This document shows positions 8,223 to 16,924 of a DNA stretch of 64,000 bases, piece by piece. This DNA comes from Desulfatirhabdium butyrativorans DSM 18734 (GTDB lineage Bacteria; Desulfobacterota; Desulfobacteria; Desulfobacterales; Desulfatirhabdiaceae), in NCBI RefSeq assembly GCF_000429925.1, contig NZ_AUCU01000010.1, forward strand, positions 1 through 64,000. Direction: 5' to 3'. The translations under genes and the position numbers were made by a program. How positions within the stretch are numbered: the stretch's first letter is position 1; every line of letters begins with the position of its first letter. The notes beneath the pieces are model-generated. The model was not told where the DNA came from and did no database searches. It was given only the letters and a program-made list of their open reading frames with translations.

Positions 8223-10472
8223 ATGCCATTGCTGCATAAAAGGATCATTCCTGTATCTTGGAATTTCTGTTTCGTTTGTTTGACGACAATATGTCTTATC
8301 GTATTGTATTTCATTTCCATCCCTTTTCTCGACCTGATCGAATTGAAAGCTTATGACCTCCATTTCCGACAAAGAGGTCATCAAGCCCCATCGGGCAAGA
8401 CCGCGTTCATCGGCATCGATGAGGACAGTGTCAACAAGATCGGCAGATGGCCGTGGCCCCGTCGGAAGATGGCCCAATTGCTTCAGGCTGTCGAAAAGTC
8501 CGGGGCCAAAGCGATCGGGCTCGATATGGGCTTTTTCGAGCCTGATCCCAACCTGCGGCAGCAGGCCATCCGGGATGTGCAACGAGTCATACAGACAGCC
8601 TTTGGCGCCCGGGTAGATTCGATTGCATCGTTCCTGAATGTCTTGAGCCAAGAAGAAGATGACGACATGATTCTGGCTCAAACCATCCGTTCGCTTTCCA
8701 TCCCCATCGTCCTGGGCCATTTTTTTTATTTCGATCCCAAGGGCTTTCTGCCCCCACCACCTCCCCCCCAAGCTCTGGACAAGGCGAGCATCCCGCTGGT
8801 TCGCCAGATCGCCACCCCTGAAACCGGGACACTTCCCGAAGCGGTTGGCATGGAAATCAATCTTCCCATTTTTGAAGAACGAACCCCTTTTTCTGCCAGT
8901 TTTAACGTTTTTGCAGACCCTGATGGAACGGTTCGCTGGATGCCGCTGGTTATCCGGTATAGCCAGCGACTATTCCCTTCTCTTGCACTGCAAACGCTCG
9001 CCGCTTCTTTTCCCGGGAAGCAACTGATGGTCGTTACCGACAAATACGGCATTTCCGAAATCCGCTTCGGCCCTACACGCATCCCAACGAATAACCGGGG
9101 AGAGATTCTGGTCAATCACTACGGCCCTGCATACACATTTCCCTATTTTTCGGCCGCAAGTCTACTGGAAGCCCAGGACGATTCGCAGCGCCTGAAGAAC
9201 AAAATCGTCATCATCGGGAATACGACGGTCGGTTTGCACGACATGCGACCGACCCCCTTCGACCCGGTGTTTCCCGGCGTGGAACTGCATTGCGCCGTCA
9301 TGGAAAACATCCTGAACCAGAATTTTCTTTCCCGCTCGGATCGTATCAGCCCCTGGCTGGACATGGCCGCCATCATCTCTCTTGCCGTTCTGTTCGCACT
9401 TCTGCTCCGCTGTACCCGCGGGTTGGTGCTCGCAGCAGGTGTACTCGTTCTCATCGTCGGTTATATCGGCTTCAGTCATTACGCCTTTTTGCATCTCAAA
9501 GTCTGGATCAACCACGTCTATCCATTATTCAACCTGATCATCCTGTATATCGGAACCTCCATCCACAGCTTTCTGACCGAAGAACGGGAAAAACGCAGGA
9601 TTCGCCAGACATTCGGCTTGTATGTCCAGGATTCGGTCGTCGAAAAAATGCTCGAACACCCGGAGATGCTTCGTCTCGGCGGCGAAAAGAAAGAACTCAC
9701 CGTCTTGTTTTCGGATATTCGCGGATTTACCACCTTGTCCGAAAGTCTGCCGCCCGAAGAGCTTGTCAGCCAGCTCAATGAATACCTGACGGAAATGACG
9801 CAGATCGTTCTGGAAAACCAGGGAACGCTTGACAAATATATCGGCGATGCGGTCATGGCCATTTTCGGGGCGCCGCTCGATGATCCCGATCATGCACGGC
9901 ATGCTTGTGAAACCGCCCTGCAGATGAACGAGCGGCTGAAAGCACTGCGGGAGCGCTGGATTACGGAAGGGAAACCGCCGCTTGCCATCGGCATCGGCAT
10001 CAACACCGGCGCCATGATTGTCGGCAACATGGGCTCGGAGCGTCGGTTCGATTACACCGTGCTGGGCGACAACGTCAACCTGGCCTCCCGTCTGGAAGGA
10101 CTCACCAAAATGTATGGGGTCACGATGATTGTCAGCGATTCGACCTGGGAAAAAACCGGGAATGCATTCTGGAGCAGACAATTGGACCGGGTGCGGGTAA
10201 AAGGGAAACACAAGCCTGTAGGCATCCATGAAATCCTGGCTCGAAAAGACGCGGATATCGGAACCATGGAAGAAGCCATCCGACGATTCGACGATGGCAT
10301 CCAGGCATATACGGCCGCACAGTGGGACACGGCCATTTCCCATTTTCAAGCGGTCCTGGAGCACATCCCGAATGACCCGCCGAGCACCCTCTACATCCAG
10401 AGATGCCAACAATTGCGCCAGCAACCGCCAGATGCCCATTGGGACGGCATTACCACGCTTGATCACAAATAG
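8223..10472 (+). CDS. CHASE2-domain class III adenylate cyclase
   Basis: The protein of 749 residues is a membrane receptor cyclase that should make cAMP in the cytoplasm. A first membrane helix (about 13-38) leads into a periplasmic CHASE2 domain (about 40-370: AYDLHFRQRG, FIGIDEDSVNKIGRWPWPR, GMEINLP, VIIGNTTVGLHDMRPTPF). Two or three further helices follow (about 375-455). The catalytic domain (about 485-660) keeps both metal Asp residues (D498 in FSDIRGF, D542 in KYIGDAVMAIFG), the adenine-binding Lys (K538), and Asn619/Arg623 in NVNLASRLEGL. The second base-selecting position is Thr612 (DYTVLGD), as in class IIIb, bicarbonate-responsive cyclases. A TPR-like tail closes the protein. It is flanked by a FecR exporter-side gene set and by a SulP transporter carrying a cyclic-nucleotide-binding-like domain. 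Confidence 0.88.
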   Translation: MPLLHKRIIPVSWNFCFVCLTTICLIVLYFISIPFLDLIELKAYDLHFRQRGHQAPSGKTAFIGIDEDSVNKIGRWPWPRRKMAQLLQAVEKSGAKAIGLDMGFFEPDPNLRQQAIRDVQRVIQTAFGARVDSIASFLNVLSQEEDDDMILAQTIRSLSIPIVLGHFFYFDPKGFLPPPPPPQALDKASIPLVRQIATPETGTLPEAVGMEINLPIFEERTPFSASFNVFADPDGTVRWMPLVIRYSQRLFPSLALQTLAASFPGKQLMVVTDKYGISEIRFGPTRIPTNNRGEILVNHYGPAYTFPYFSAASLLEAQDDSQRLKNKIVIIGNTTVGLHDMRPTPFDPVFPGVELHCAVMENILNQNFLSRSDRISPWLDMAAIISLAVLFALLLRCTRGLVLAAGVLVLIVGYIGFSHYAFLHLKVWINHVYPLFNLIILYIGTSIHSFLTEEREKRRIRQTFGLYVQDSVVEKMLEHPEMLRLGGEKKELTVLFSDIRGFTTLSESLPPEELVSQLNEYLTEMTQIVLENQGTLDKYIGDAVMAIFGAPLDDPDHARHACETALQMNERLKALRERWITEGKPPLAIGIGINTGAMIVGNMGSERRFDYTVLGDNVNLASRLEGLTKMYGVTMIVSDSTWEKTGNAFWSRQLDRVRVKGKHKPVGIHEILARKDADIGTMEEAIRRFDDGIQAYTAAQWDTAISHFQAVLEHIPNDPPSTLYIQRCQQLRQQPPDAHWDGITTLDHK

Positions 10473-10541
10473 CATATCCGAATTCATTCCAGGCAAACAT
10501 CGTTTTGTCCCAAATCATCCGGTAGAAAGGATGGGCAATTG

Positions 10542-12734
10542 ATGAAAACCTCACTGCTTTCGGAATTGTTTTCGGATATCACATCCGGGAGGATCATCCC
10601 CGCCGCCAGCACGGCAGTCGTCGCATCGATCATTTTTATCATCTTTGAGCTTTCGTTTGCCGCAATGATCTTCTCCGGCAACCTTTCCAGCCTGGCAACC
10701 CGTGGTGCGAGTCTGGCGCTCTGCGGCGGGATTCTGATGTGTTTCTTCGCGGCCTTGACAAGCGCATTCAGGTCTGTAGTTTCACAGCCACAGGATGCAC
10801 CGGCAGCCGTACTCTCCGCCATTGCTCTCGCGATTTCCGCCTCCCTCGGACAACAAAGCACAATGGAGGTCAAATTCATCAATGTGGCTGCAGCACTTTC
10901 CCTGTCTTCCGTGCTTACGGGTGTTGTCTATATCCTGATTGGCCGGTTCCGATTGGCAAACATGCTTCGTTTCATTCCCTTTCCCGTCGTGGGGGGCTTC
11001 CTTGCAGGAACGGGGTGGCTCTTCATTGCAGGAGGTCTCGCAGTCATGTGTGACATGCCGATCTCGATACACACGATTCCACTCATGGGCTCCGGCAACA
11101 TGATGCTCAAATGGTTACCCGGCTTGATCTACGGTGGGATTCTTTTCGCAGTGACAATGCGATATTCCCACTTTCTGATCGTACCTGGCTCACTTGCCGC
11201 AAGCGTCGTATTGTATTATATCGCCTTTTCGTTCTGCGGCGTATCTGCAGATGCAGCCAGAGCCGCAGGGCTTCTGGTTTCCGGCGTTCCGGCAAAGGGA
11301 CTGTGGCCTCCATTCAACCTGCACGATCTGTCCCTGATCCAGTGGCCATTGCTGTTGCAGCAGTTGCCCGGCATGTTCTCGGTCGTTCTGATTACCGTAA
11401 TCGGCATGATGCTCAATTCGAGCGGTATCGAACTTGCCGTAGGAAAAGAAACGGACATCAACAGGGAGTTCGTCGTTGGCGGTATGGGCAATTGTCTGAC
11501 GAGTCTCGGTGGGTGTTTTCCGGGATATCCGTCGGTCTCCCTTACTTTTCTCGGACTGAAAACCGGCGTTCAATCCAGATTCACGGGAATCCTCACGGCA
11601 TTCATCCTGGGTGGAGTCGTGGTTTTCGGCGGCAGAGCTCTGGAGTTCTTTCCCAAAGCCCTGCTTGGCGGGATGCTTCTGTTCCTGGGGTTGAGTCTCA
11701 TTCATGAATGGATATATGAGGGCCGCAAAAGGCTGCCATTGCCCGATTACCTGATCCTGTGCGCCATCTTTCTGGTGGTGGGGCTTTTCGGTTTCCTGCA
11801 GGGCGTTGCCGTAGGTCTTGTCGCATCGGTGATCTTTTTTGTCATTCGCTTCAGCGGTGTTTCCGTCATCAAATCCGAATTCACCGCCCGCATACGCCCA
11901 AGCCTGAAAGAGCGGCCCATCCCCCACCGCAAGCTGTTAAGCATGAAAGGCGACAGGATCAGGGCTTACGAGCTGTGCGGCTACATCTTTTTCGGTTCCG
12001 CCACAACACTCATGAATTCACTCAAAAGCGCCCTTGCATCAAAACCCACCCCGGATTTTATCGTTCTCGACTTTACGCATGTCTCCGGTTTCGATATCTC
12101 TGCAGTGAACAATTTTCATCGGTTTTCGATCAGTGCCGATGCACAGCACACCTTCCTTGTCATCACTGCCGCGCCCGAACGATTCATCAACGCTCTGAAG
12201 CACAACCTATCTCCGAAAGCCATGGCGAACATCGCCTTCTTCGATCACCTCGATGAAGGACTGGAATGGTGCGAAGATCGGCTCATCGAAGAGAAACCGG
12301 TAACCGATGCGGAAGAAGCATCGCTTCGGGACATGCTTTTCCACCAGTCGGTCGATGATGTCATGGCCCACCTGCAACAGCAGGAGCGCTTCGAATACCT
12401 GGTGGATCGTCTTGCCCCCTGGCTGGAGAATCGGGTTATCCCTGCCGGAAGCACCATCCTTGCCAAAGGAGAACAAAGTCCGGGCCTTTTCTTGCTCACA
12501 TTCGGCACAGCCACGGAAATGGATTCGGATCAAGATGTCCGGGCGCGCAGCCTGACGCAGGGAAGCATCATCGCAGCCCCTGCGGCTTTCGGCCAATATG
12601 CGGCTCCAGCCGCCATACGCGCCGACTCGGATTGCCGACTGGCCCTGCTGTCGGCAGAAACCCGAATCCTGCTCGAACAGGAGAACCCGAACCTGGCTCT
12701 GGAGCTTTACGGTTTTCTGATTCAATCCGGATAG
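10542..12734 (+). CDS. SulP-family anion transporter with STAS and cyclic-nucleotide-binding-like domains
   Basis: The protein has 730 residues. ATG 10542 follows AGAAAGGA; a TTG one codon upstream is also possible. Residues about 1-430 are a hydrophobic SulP core of 10-14 helices (for example GGFLAGTGWLFIAGGLAV, NCLTSLGGCFPGYPSVSLT, LLGGMLLFLGLSLIHEW). Residues about 465-590 form a STAS domain (AYELCGYIFFGSATTL, IVLDFTHVSGFDISAVNNF). Residues about 620-725 resemble a cNMP-binding fold (VIPAGSTILAKGEQSPGLFLLTFGTATEM) but the phosphate-binding cassette lacks the usual GE and RxA residues, so real cAMP binding is uncertain. SulP proteins move sulfate, bicarbonate or dicarboxylates; the substrate cannot be read here. 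The position right after an adenylate cyclase suggests cyclic-nucleotide-linked control of transport. Confidence 0.88.
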   Translation: MKTSLLSELFSDITSGRIIPAASTAVVASIIFIIFELSFAAMIFSGNLSSLATRGASLALCGGILMCFFAALTSAFRSVVSQPQDAPAAVLSAIALAISASLGQQSTMEVKFINVAAALSLSSVLTGVVYILIGRFRLANMLRFIPFPVVGGFLAGTGWLFIAGGLAVMCDMPISIHTIPLMGSGNMMLKWLPGLIYGGILFAVTMRYSHFLIVPGSLAASVVLYYIAFSFCGVSADAARAAGLLVSGVPAKGLWPPFNLHDLSLIQWPLLLQQLPGMFSVVLITVIGMMLNSSGIELAVGKETDINREFVVGGMGNCLTSLGGCFPGYPSVSLTFLGLKTGVQSRFTGILTAFILGGVVVFGGRALEFFPKALLGGMLLFLGLSLIHEWIYEGRKRLPLPDYLILCAIFLVVGLFGFLQGVAVGLVASVIFFVIRFSGVSVIKSEFTARIRPSLKERPIPHRKLLSMKGDRIRAYELCGYIFFGSATTLMNSLKSALASKPTPDFIVLDFTHVSGFDISAVNNFHRFSISADAQHTFLVITAAPERFINALKHNLSPKAMANIAFFDHLDEGLEWCEDRLIEEKPVTDAEEASLRDMLFHQSVDDVMAHLQQQERFEYLVDRLAPWLENRVIPAGSTILAKGEQSPGLFLLTFGTATEMDSDQDVRARSLTQGSIIAAPAAFGQYAAPAAIRADSDCRLALLSAETRILLEQENPNLALELYGFLIQSG

Positions 12735-12833
12735 CGCATCCTACGAAAGTCGGCAGTGGGCAGTGGGCAGTCGGCAGAACCGTAAGGCGACTGTCATGTC
12801 GTCATACTCCTAAGGAATTTGCTCCATCGACTT
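12735..12833. repeat. Heptamer-bearing dispersed repeat between convergent genes
   Basis: The gap starts with CTACGAAAGTC, continues with a (GGCAGTG/GGCAGTC) heptamer run at about 12749-12777, and ends with TTTGCTCCATCGACTTTC. The same modules occur at 3700-3900, 31659-31786 and 59331-59775. The repeat continues into the 3' end of the minus-strand gene whose stop is at 12834, so the last codons of that gene may be repeat-derived. Confidence 0.65.
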
Positions 12834-13724
12834 TCATTCAGCGGGGCGCAGCCCGAGAACGGTTTCATGCAGCTCGATGCGTTTCAGAATTTCCTCCTGT
12901 GTCAAAGCGCCTATCGGTGTCCTGGCCATCATCAAGGTTTCCATATTGTGCTGCGATAAGAGCCTTTCGGATTGCAGCGCCTTCTCGTACATCTGGAGCC
13001 AAAATCGTCTTGAATCTTCGATGAGTTCCCAGACATCCCGAAACATCGGATTTTCGGCCAGGATATCCATCAGAAAATCGATTCGCTCAAGCCACCCGAT
13101 CTTCTCTGCCGAACCGGAAGCCTCACACAAAAACTGGATGGTCAGGCGCTCCTGCAACCCGGTTGCCGGAAATTCGCCGTTGCGAAACCGAACGGCGCCT
13201 TCTCTCCAAAGCACACTGCCCAGCCTGTGGTGAAGCAGCCGCAACAGACTTCGATCCATGACCCAGGTCAGGTGCAGCCTTTCCAGGAAAACAGGGATCA
13301 AAGACGGATGAATGGGCAGGATCAGGTGCATGTTTCCGGAAATGAGCCGGAGGCCAGCCTGCCGATCGATCAGTATCCCGGCAATGCTGTCCACATCCTC
13401 ACCGCCGAAACGCTTCCGCTGCAGGATCGGCTCCAGGCGCAGTTGCAGCGATCGATCCGGAAACAGCAGCATATTGAACACACAGATCGCTTCGCTGTCC
13501 GGGTCACCGGAAACACGCCGCTCCAGCTCGGACAAGCTATCGATCTGGAGTGTCCGCCGAATCGTTTCCCAGAAATGTCCGGTCAACTCGATCCCCCGCG
13601 AAAAATGCGCCAGAATCATTCCGGCAACCAAATGGGCTGTTGTCTGTTTCAGCAATGCGCACCTGAACATTGAAAATGTGCTATCCAGCATCTGAACGCA
13701 ACCCATGGAATCGTGATCGTGCAT
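12834..13724 (-). CDS. Uncharacterised protein, mostly alpha-helical
   Basis: The predicted product has about 296 residues and I do not recognise the family. It has no signal peptide, no membrane segment and no clear enzyme motif. It is rich in Leu, Arg and Glu and contains phrases such as RLHLTWVMDRSLLRLLHHRLGSVLWREGAVRFRNGEF that suggest a soluble regulatory or scaffold protein. Two adjacent ATGs (13727, 13724) follow GGAG; the second has the better spacing, and ATG 13691 is a further possibility. It is divergent from plsB and convergent with the SulP gene. The final residues (LGLRPAE) are coded inside a dispersed repeat, so the C-terminus may have been altered by repeat insertion. Confidence 0.6.
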   Translation of the reverse strand: MHDHDSMGCVQMLDSTFSMFRCALLKQTTAHLVAGMILAHFSRGIELTGHFWETIRRTLQIDSLSELERRVSGDPDSEAICVFNMLLFPDRSLQLRLEPILQRKRFGGEDVDSIAGILIDRQAGLRLISGNMHLILPIHPSLIPVFLERLHLTWVMDRSLLRLLHHRLGSVLWREGAVRFRNGEFPATGLQERLTIQFLCEASGSAEKIGWLERIDFLMDILAENPMFRDVWELIEDSRRFWLQMYEKALQSERLLSQHNMETLMMARTPIGALTQEEILKRIELHETVLGLRPAE

Positions 13725-13908
13725 CATTCTCCAATTGGTTGCATTCGTTCCATTCCTCTGTTACCTTACCATCGATCGTTTCCGGATGGCAATTGTTCCG
13801 GCGCGACTGTGTTCCAGCGGAAATAGGGAACCCCGAACACGCGCGCATCATCGTCAATTCCCGGCGGTCATTTTCGATCCTGACCCGGTATATGCACAGA
13901 GGTATGGC

Positions 13909-16530
13909 ATGCAGAGAAAACCCGTTCGAATGTTGGAATGGATCAAGCGGCTTTGGTGGCGCTTTCTGAAAGGGACCGACCAGCATTCCTTCCGGTTTCT
14001 TCCAGAGAGATTGGGATGGCTGTCCTTTTTCCTGCTGAAGCTTTTATACAGAGGCATCCGGTTGTCCAAGGATCAGCAGAAAATACTGGAGCAAATCCCA
14101 AGGGATGCTGTCCTGATTTATGCGGAAAAATACCCGAGCCGTTTTACCTGGCTCTTCTGCTACACGCGGTTTCTTCAGTTGGGGCTCAATCCGCCGCGAA
14201 TCGGGCTGGACAACCGCATGATCAGTTGGCAGCCCGTGATGGAGGTGCTGCGGATCGTCAGCGTTCACCTGCTGCATTTTCTCCGGCATTTTTCCAGCCC
14301 CGATCCTTACGCTTCCGGAGAAATCCAGAGAAGGCTGCTCGCTTCGCAGGCAGGATGGGTCTCTTTGGGAGACGAGCGGGGGTTTTATCAGCGGTTTGTG
14401 AAGGAAAAGACAGACCCGATGCGTTTCCTGATTCGCCTGCAGAAAGAAATCGACCGGCCGGTGGTCATCCTGCCCGTGCTGCTTTTTTTCAGCAACAAAC
14501 CGGTCAAATCAAGGCCCGGAATCTGGGATATTCTTTTCGGCACGGAGCATCAGCCCGGACGCTTGCGCAGGCTGCTGTTTTTGTTTCATCATCCCGGAAA
14601 AGTGTTTTTTGAAGTTTCCGAACCGGTTTTCATCAACCAATTTCTGAGCCTTCACGACGGCACCGATCCTTCGGAAGAGGCCGTGGCCATTTCCCTCAGA
14701 AGAAGGCTGCTCAACCAGATTCACAGGCATACGATCAGCACCATCGGCCCGGTGCTGAAATCTCCGGATGAACTCAAACAGGAAATCCTGGTCCGGGACC
14801 GGCTCCGGGAGTATCTGGCCCATTATTCAGAAACGAAGAATATGCCCCTGAGCAAGGTCCGGAGGCAGGCTTCCGAATATATCGATGAAATTGCCGCACG
14901 GTACAGCGCCTTCATGATCAATATCGCCTCTCGTGCCGTCAATTGGATCATCAACGCCATCTTCGACGGGGTCTCGATGGATACGGAAGGGCTGAGCCGT
15001 TTGAAAACCCTTTCCCAGAAAGGGCCGCTGATTCTCATTCCCTGCCACAAAAGCCACATCGATTACCTGATCCTCTCCTATGTCCTGTATCATAACGATA
15101 TGCCCTGCCCGCATATCGCCGCAGGCAAGAACCTCTCGTTCTGGCCCCTGGGACCGATCTTCCGGAGAGGCGGCGCTTTTTTCCTGCGCAGGAGTTTTCA
15201 CGGAGCCGTCCTCTATGCCAAGGTTTTTTCGGAATATATTTTCACGCTGCTGCAGGAAGGCTACAATATCGAGTTTTTCATCGAAGGCGGCAGAAGCCGC
15301 AGCGGCAAACTGATTCTTCCCAAACTCGGCTTTCTCTCCATGCTCATCGATGCCTACCGGCATGGTGCCTGCAACGATCTGACCTTCGTTCCGATCTTTA
15401 TCGGATACGACCGGGTGCTCGAAGAAGCCAGCTACCTGCACGAGATCGAAGGCGGCCAGAAGAAGGATGAAAACGTCTGGCAGATATTCAACGCCAGAAA
15501 ATTCCTGAAAAAGCGCTATGGCCGCATTTACATCCGATTCAATGAAGCCATCTCCATGAATCGCCTGCTCGAGCAGCAGCAATTGCATCTTCAGGACATG
15601 GCGCCAAAACAGCACAGTGAGCTGTGCCGGCATCTGGGCTTCAAGATCATCAATGCCATCGATCAGGTTTCGGTCGTGACGCCTCACGCGCTGGTGGCGG
15701 GCGCGCTGCTGAATACGGTCAAAAAGCGGTTTTCCAGAGACGAAATACTGGCCGACATCGACACATACCTGCGTTATCTGTTGGGGCAGCGCATCCAGAT
15801 CACCGACACGCTCCTGATCGATCCAGCCAGGGCACTGGATCATGTCCTGGATTATTATGTGGCGCGGGACTTCATCGAACGGTTCAAGGACGAAAATGGT
15901 TCCGAAAACCCGGAATTCAAGGTGATCACGAACAAACGCCCCGTTCTGGAATATTACAAGAACAATTGCATCATCTTTTTCATCCCGGTCGTATTCACGT
16001 CCATGGCAATCCTCGAAAGGGAGGCGTTCCAGTTTTCAGCAACCGACATTCATGAAGGATACGGTTTTCTGCAGCACTTCTTCAAGAACGAATTCGCCTA
16101 TGATGTCGACAAAACACCCGAGTACCACGTCCGCAAAAGCATCAAGTCCCTGATTGACGATGCCGTCCTCACACCGCATCCCACCCTGCCGGACACCTAT
16201 CACGTCACTTCCGCCGGATTGAAAGAACTCAAGATGTTCGCCAGATTTCTCAGAACCTATTTCGAATCCTACTGGATCGTGCTGAATTTTTTCATGCGGT
16301 ATCCCAAAAACAGTGTGGAGGCCGGCGTTCGATTGAAAAAGATTCAGTCGAGGGGCCAGCGGATGTACAAACGACGGGAAATCGAGCACAAGGAGGCCCT
16401 GTCCCGGCTGAATTTCAAGAACGCGGAAGATTTCTTTCTGACAAACGGAATTGCCGGCTCGGAAGACAAGGACGCCATCGATCACTATGCCGCCGCCATT
16501 CAGCGGTATCTCTCCGTGCTTTCTTCCTGA
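13909..16530 (+). CDS. plsB: Glycerol-3-phosphate 1-O-acyltransferase
   Basis: The protein of 873 residues transfers an acyl group to sn-glycerol 3-phosphate at the inner membrane, the first step of phospholipid synthesis. The HX4D acyltransferase motif is at H380-D385 (IPCHKSHIDYLI). It is followed by the substrate-binding blocks GGAFFLRRSF, FFIEGGRSRSGK and LTFVPIFIGYDRVLEE, which are typical of PlsB rather than the short PlsC or PlsY enzymes. Length is close to the 800-plus residues usual for PlsB. I chose ATG 13909 because AGAGGT lies five bases upstream and the open frame before it (from 13735) is not protein-like. Downstream lies a repeat region, then the MurU-AmgK fusion. Psd, at 41237, acts in the same lipid pathway but is far away. 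Confidence 0.93.
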   Translation: MQRKPVRMLEWIKRLWWRFLKGTDQHSFRFLPERLGWLSFFLLKLLYRGIRLSKDQQKILEQIPRDAVLIYAEKYPSRFTWLFCYTRFLQLGLNPPRIGLDNRMISWQPVMEVLRIVSVHLLHFLRHFSSPDPYASGEIQRRLLASQAGWVSLGDERGFYQRFVKEKTDPMRFLIRLQKEIDRPVVILPVLLFFSNKPVKSRPGIWDILFGTEHQPGRLRRLLFLFHHPGKVFFEVSEPVFINQFLSLHDGTDPSEEAVAISLRRRLLNQIHRHTISTIGPVLKSPDELKQEILVRDRLREYLAHYSETKNMPLSKVRRQASEYIDEIAARYSAFMINIASRAVNWIINAIFDGVSMDTEGLSRLKTLSQKGPLILIPCHKSHIDYLILSYVLYHNDMPCPHIAAGKNLSFWPLGPIFRRGGAFFLRRSFHGAVLYAKVFSEYIFTLLQEGYNIEFFIEGGRSRSGKLILPKLGFLSMLIDAYRHGACNDLTFVPIFIGYDRVLEEASYLHEIEGGQKKDENVWQIFNARKFLKKRYGRIYIRFNEAISMNRLLEQQQLHLQDMAPKQHSELCRHLGFKIINAIDQVSVVTPHALVAGALLNTVKKRFSRDEILADIDTYLRYLLGQRIQITDTLLIDPARALDHVLDYYVARDFIERFKDENGSENPEFKVITNKRPVLEYYKNNCIIFFIPVVFTSMAILEREAFQFSATDIHEGYGFLQHFFKNEFAYDVDKTPEYHVRKSIKSLIDDAVLTPHPTLPDTYHVTSAGLKELKMFARFLRTYFESYWIVLNFFMRYPKNSVEAGVRLKKIQSRGQRMYKRREIEHKEALSRLNFKNAEDFFLTNGIAGSEDKDAIDHYAAAIQRYLSVLSS

Positions 16531-16924
16531 GTTGAGGAGACAGGTGTCATGGCGTGAGGGCGCGAAAACGTCGGAACGTCAACATGTCAGAGCGTGGGCC
16601 CTTCGACAAGCTCAGGGTGACCATGTATGGGAGCGTGAGAACGAGAAGTTGAGGTGGCCTGGACAAGTGACCATGTATGGGAGCGTGAGAACGAGAAGTT
16701 GAGGTGGCCTGGACAAGTGACCATGTATGGGAGCGTGAGAAAGAGAAGTTGGGGGGGCCTGGACAAGCTCAGGGTGACAGCTGCGGCATTGTCATGGTGA
16801 GCCTGTCGAACCATGACAATGCGGGAGGACATAAGGTCGTGCCAAGGCGCCTGCAGTCTCCCGCACCTGCGTCGCGTCGTCATTTCAGGACATTCCGGTC
16901 ATACCGGTTCTCATGGTATCGCAC
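16531..16924. repeat. Intergenic region with three tandem 50-bp repeats and CTTCGACAAGCTCAGG motifs
   Basis: Positions 16621-16770 hold three copies of a 50-bp unit starting CCATGTATGGGAGCGTGAGA; copies one and two are identical and the third has a few changes. The array is bordered on both sides by CGACAAGCTCAGGGTGAC-type sequence (about 16600-16622 and 16763-16780) and a related GGTGAGCCTGTCGAACCATGAC inverted motif at about 16796-16818. These border motifs are familiar as dispersed extragenic repeats in many bacterial genomes. The repeat array contains no spacers, so it is not CRISPR. No gene is seen. Confidence 0.8.

Noticed and set aside
16621-16770. Possible CRISPR array
   Set aside because: Three 50-bp copies are directly adjacent with no unique spacers.
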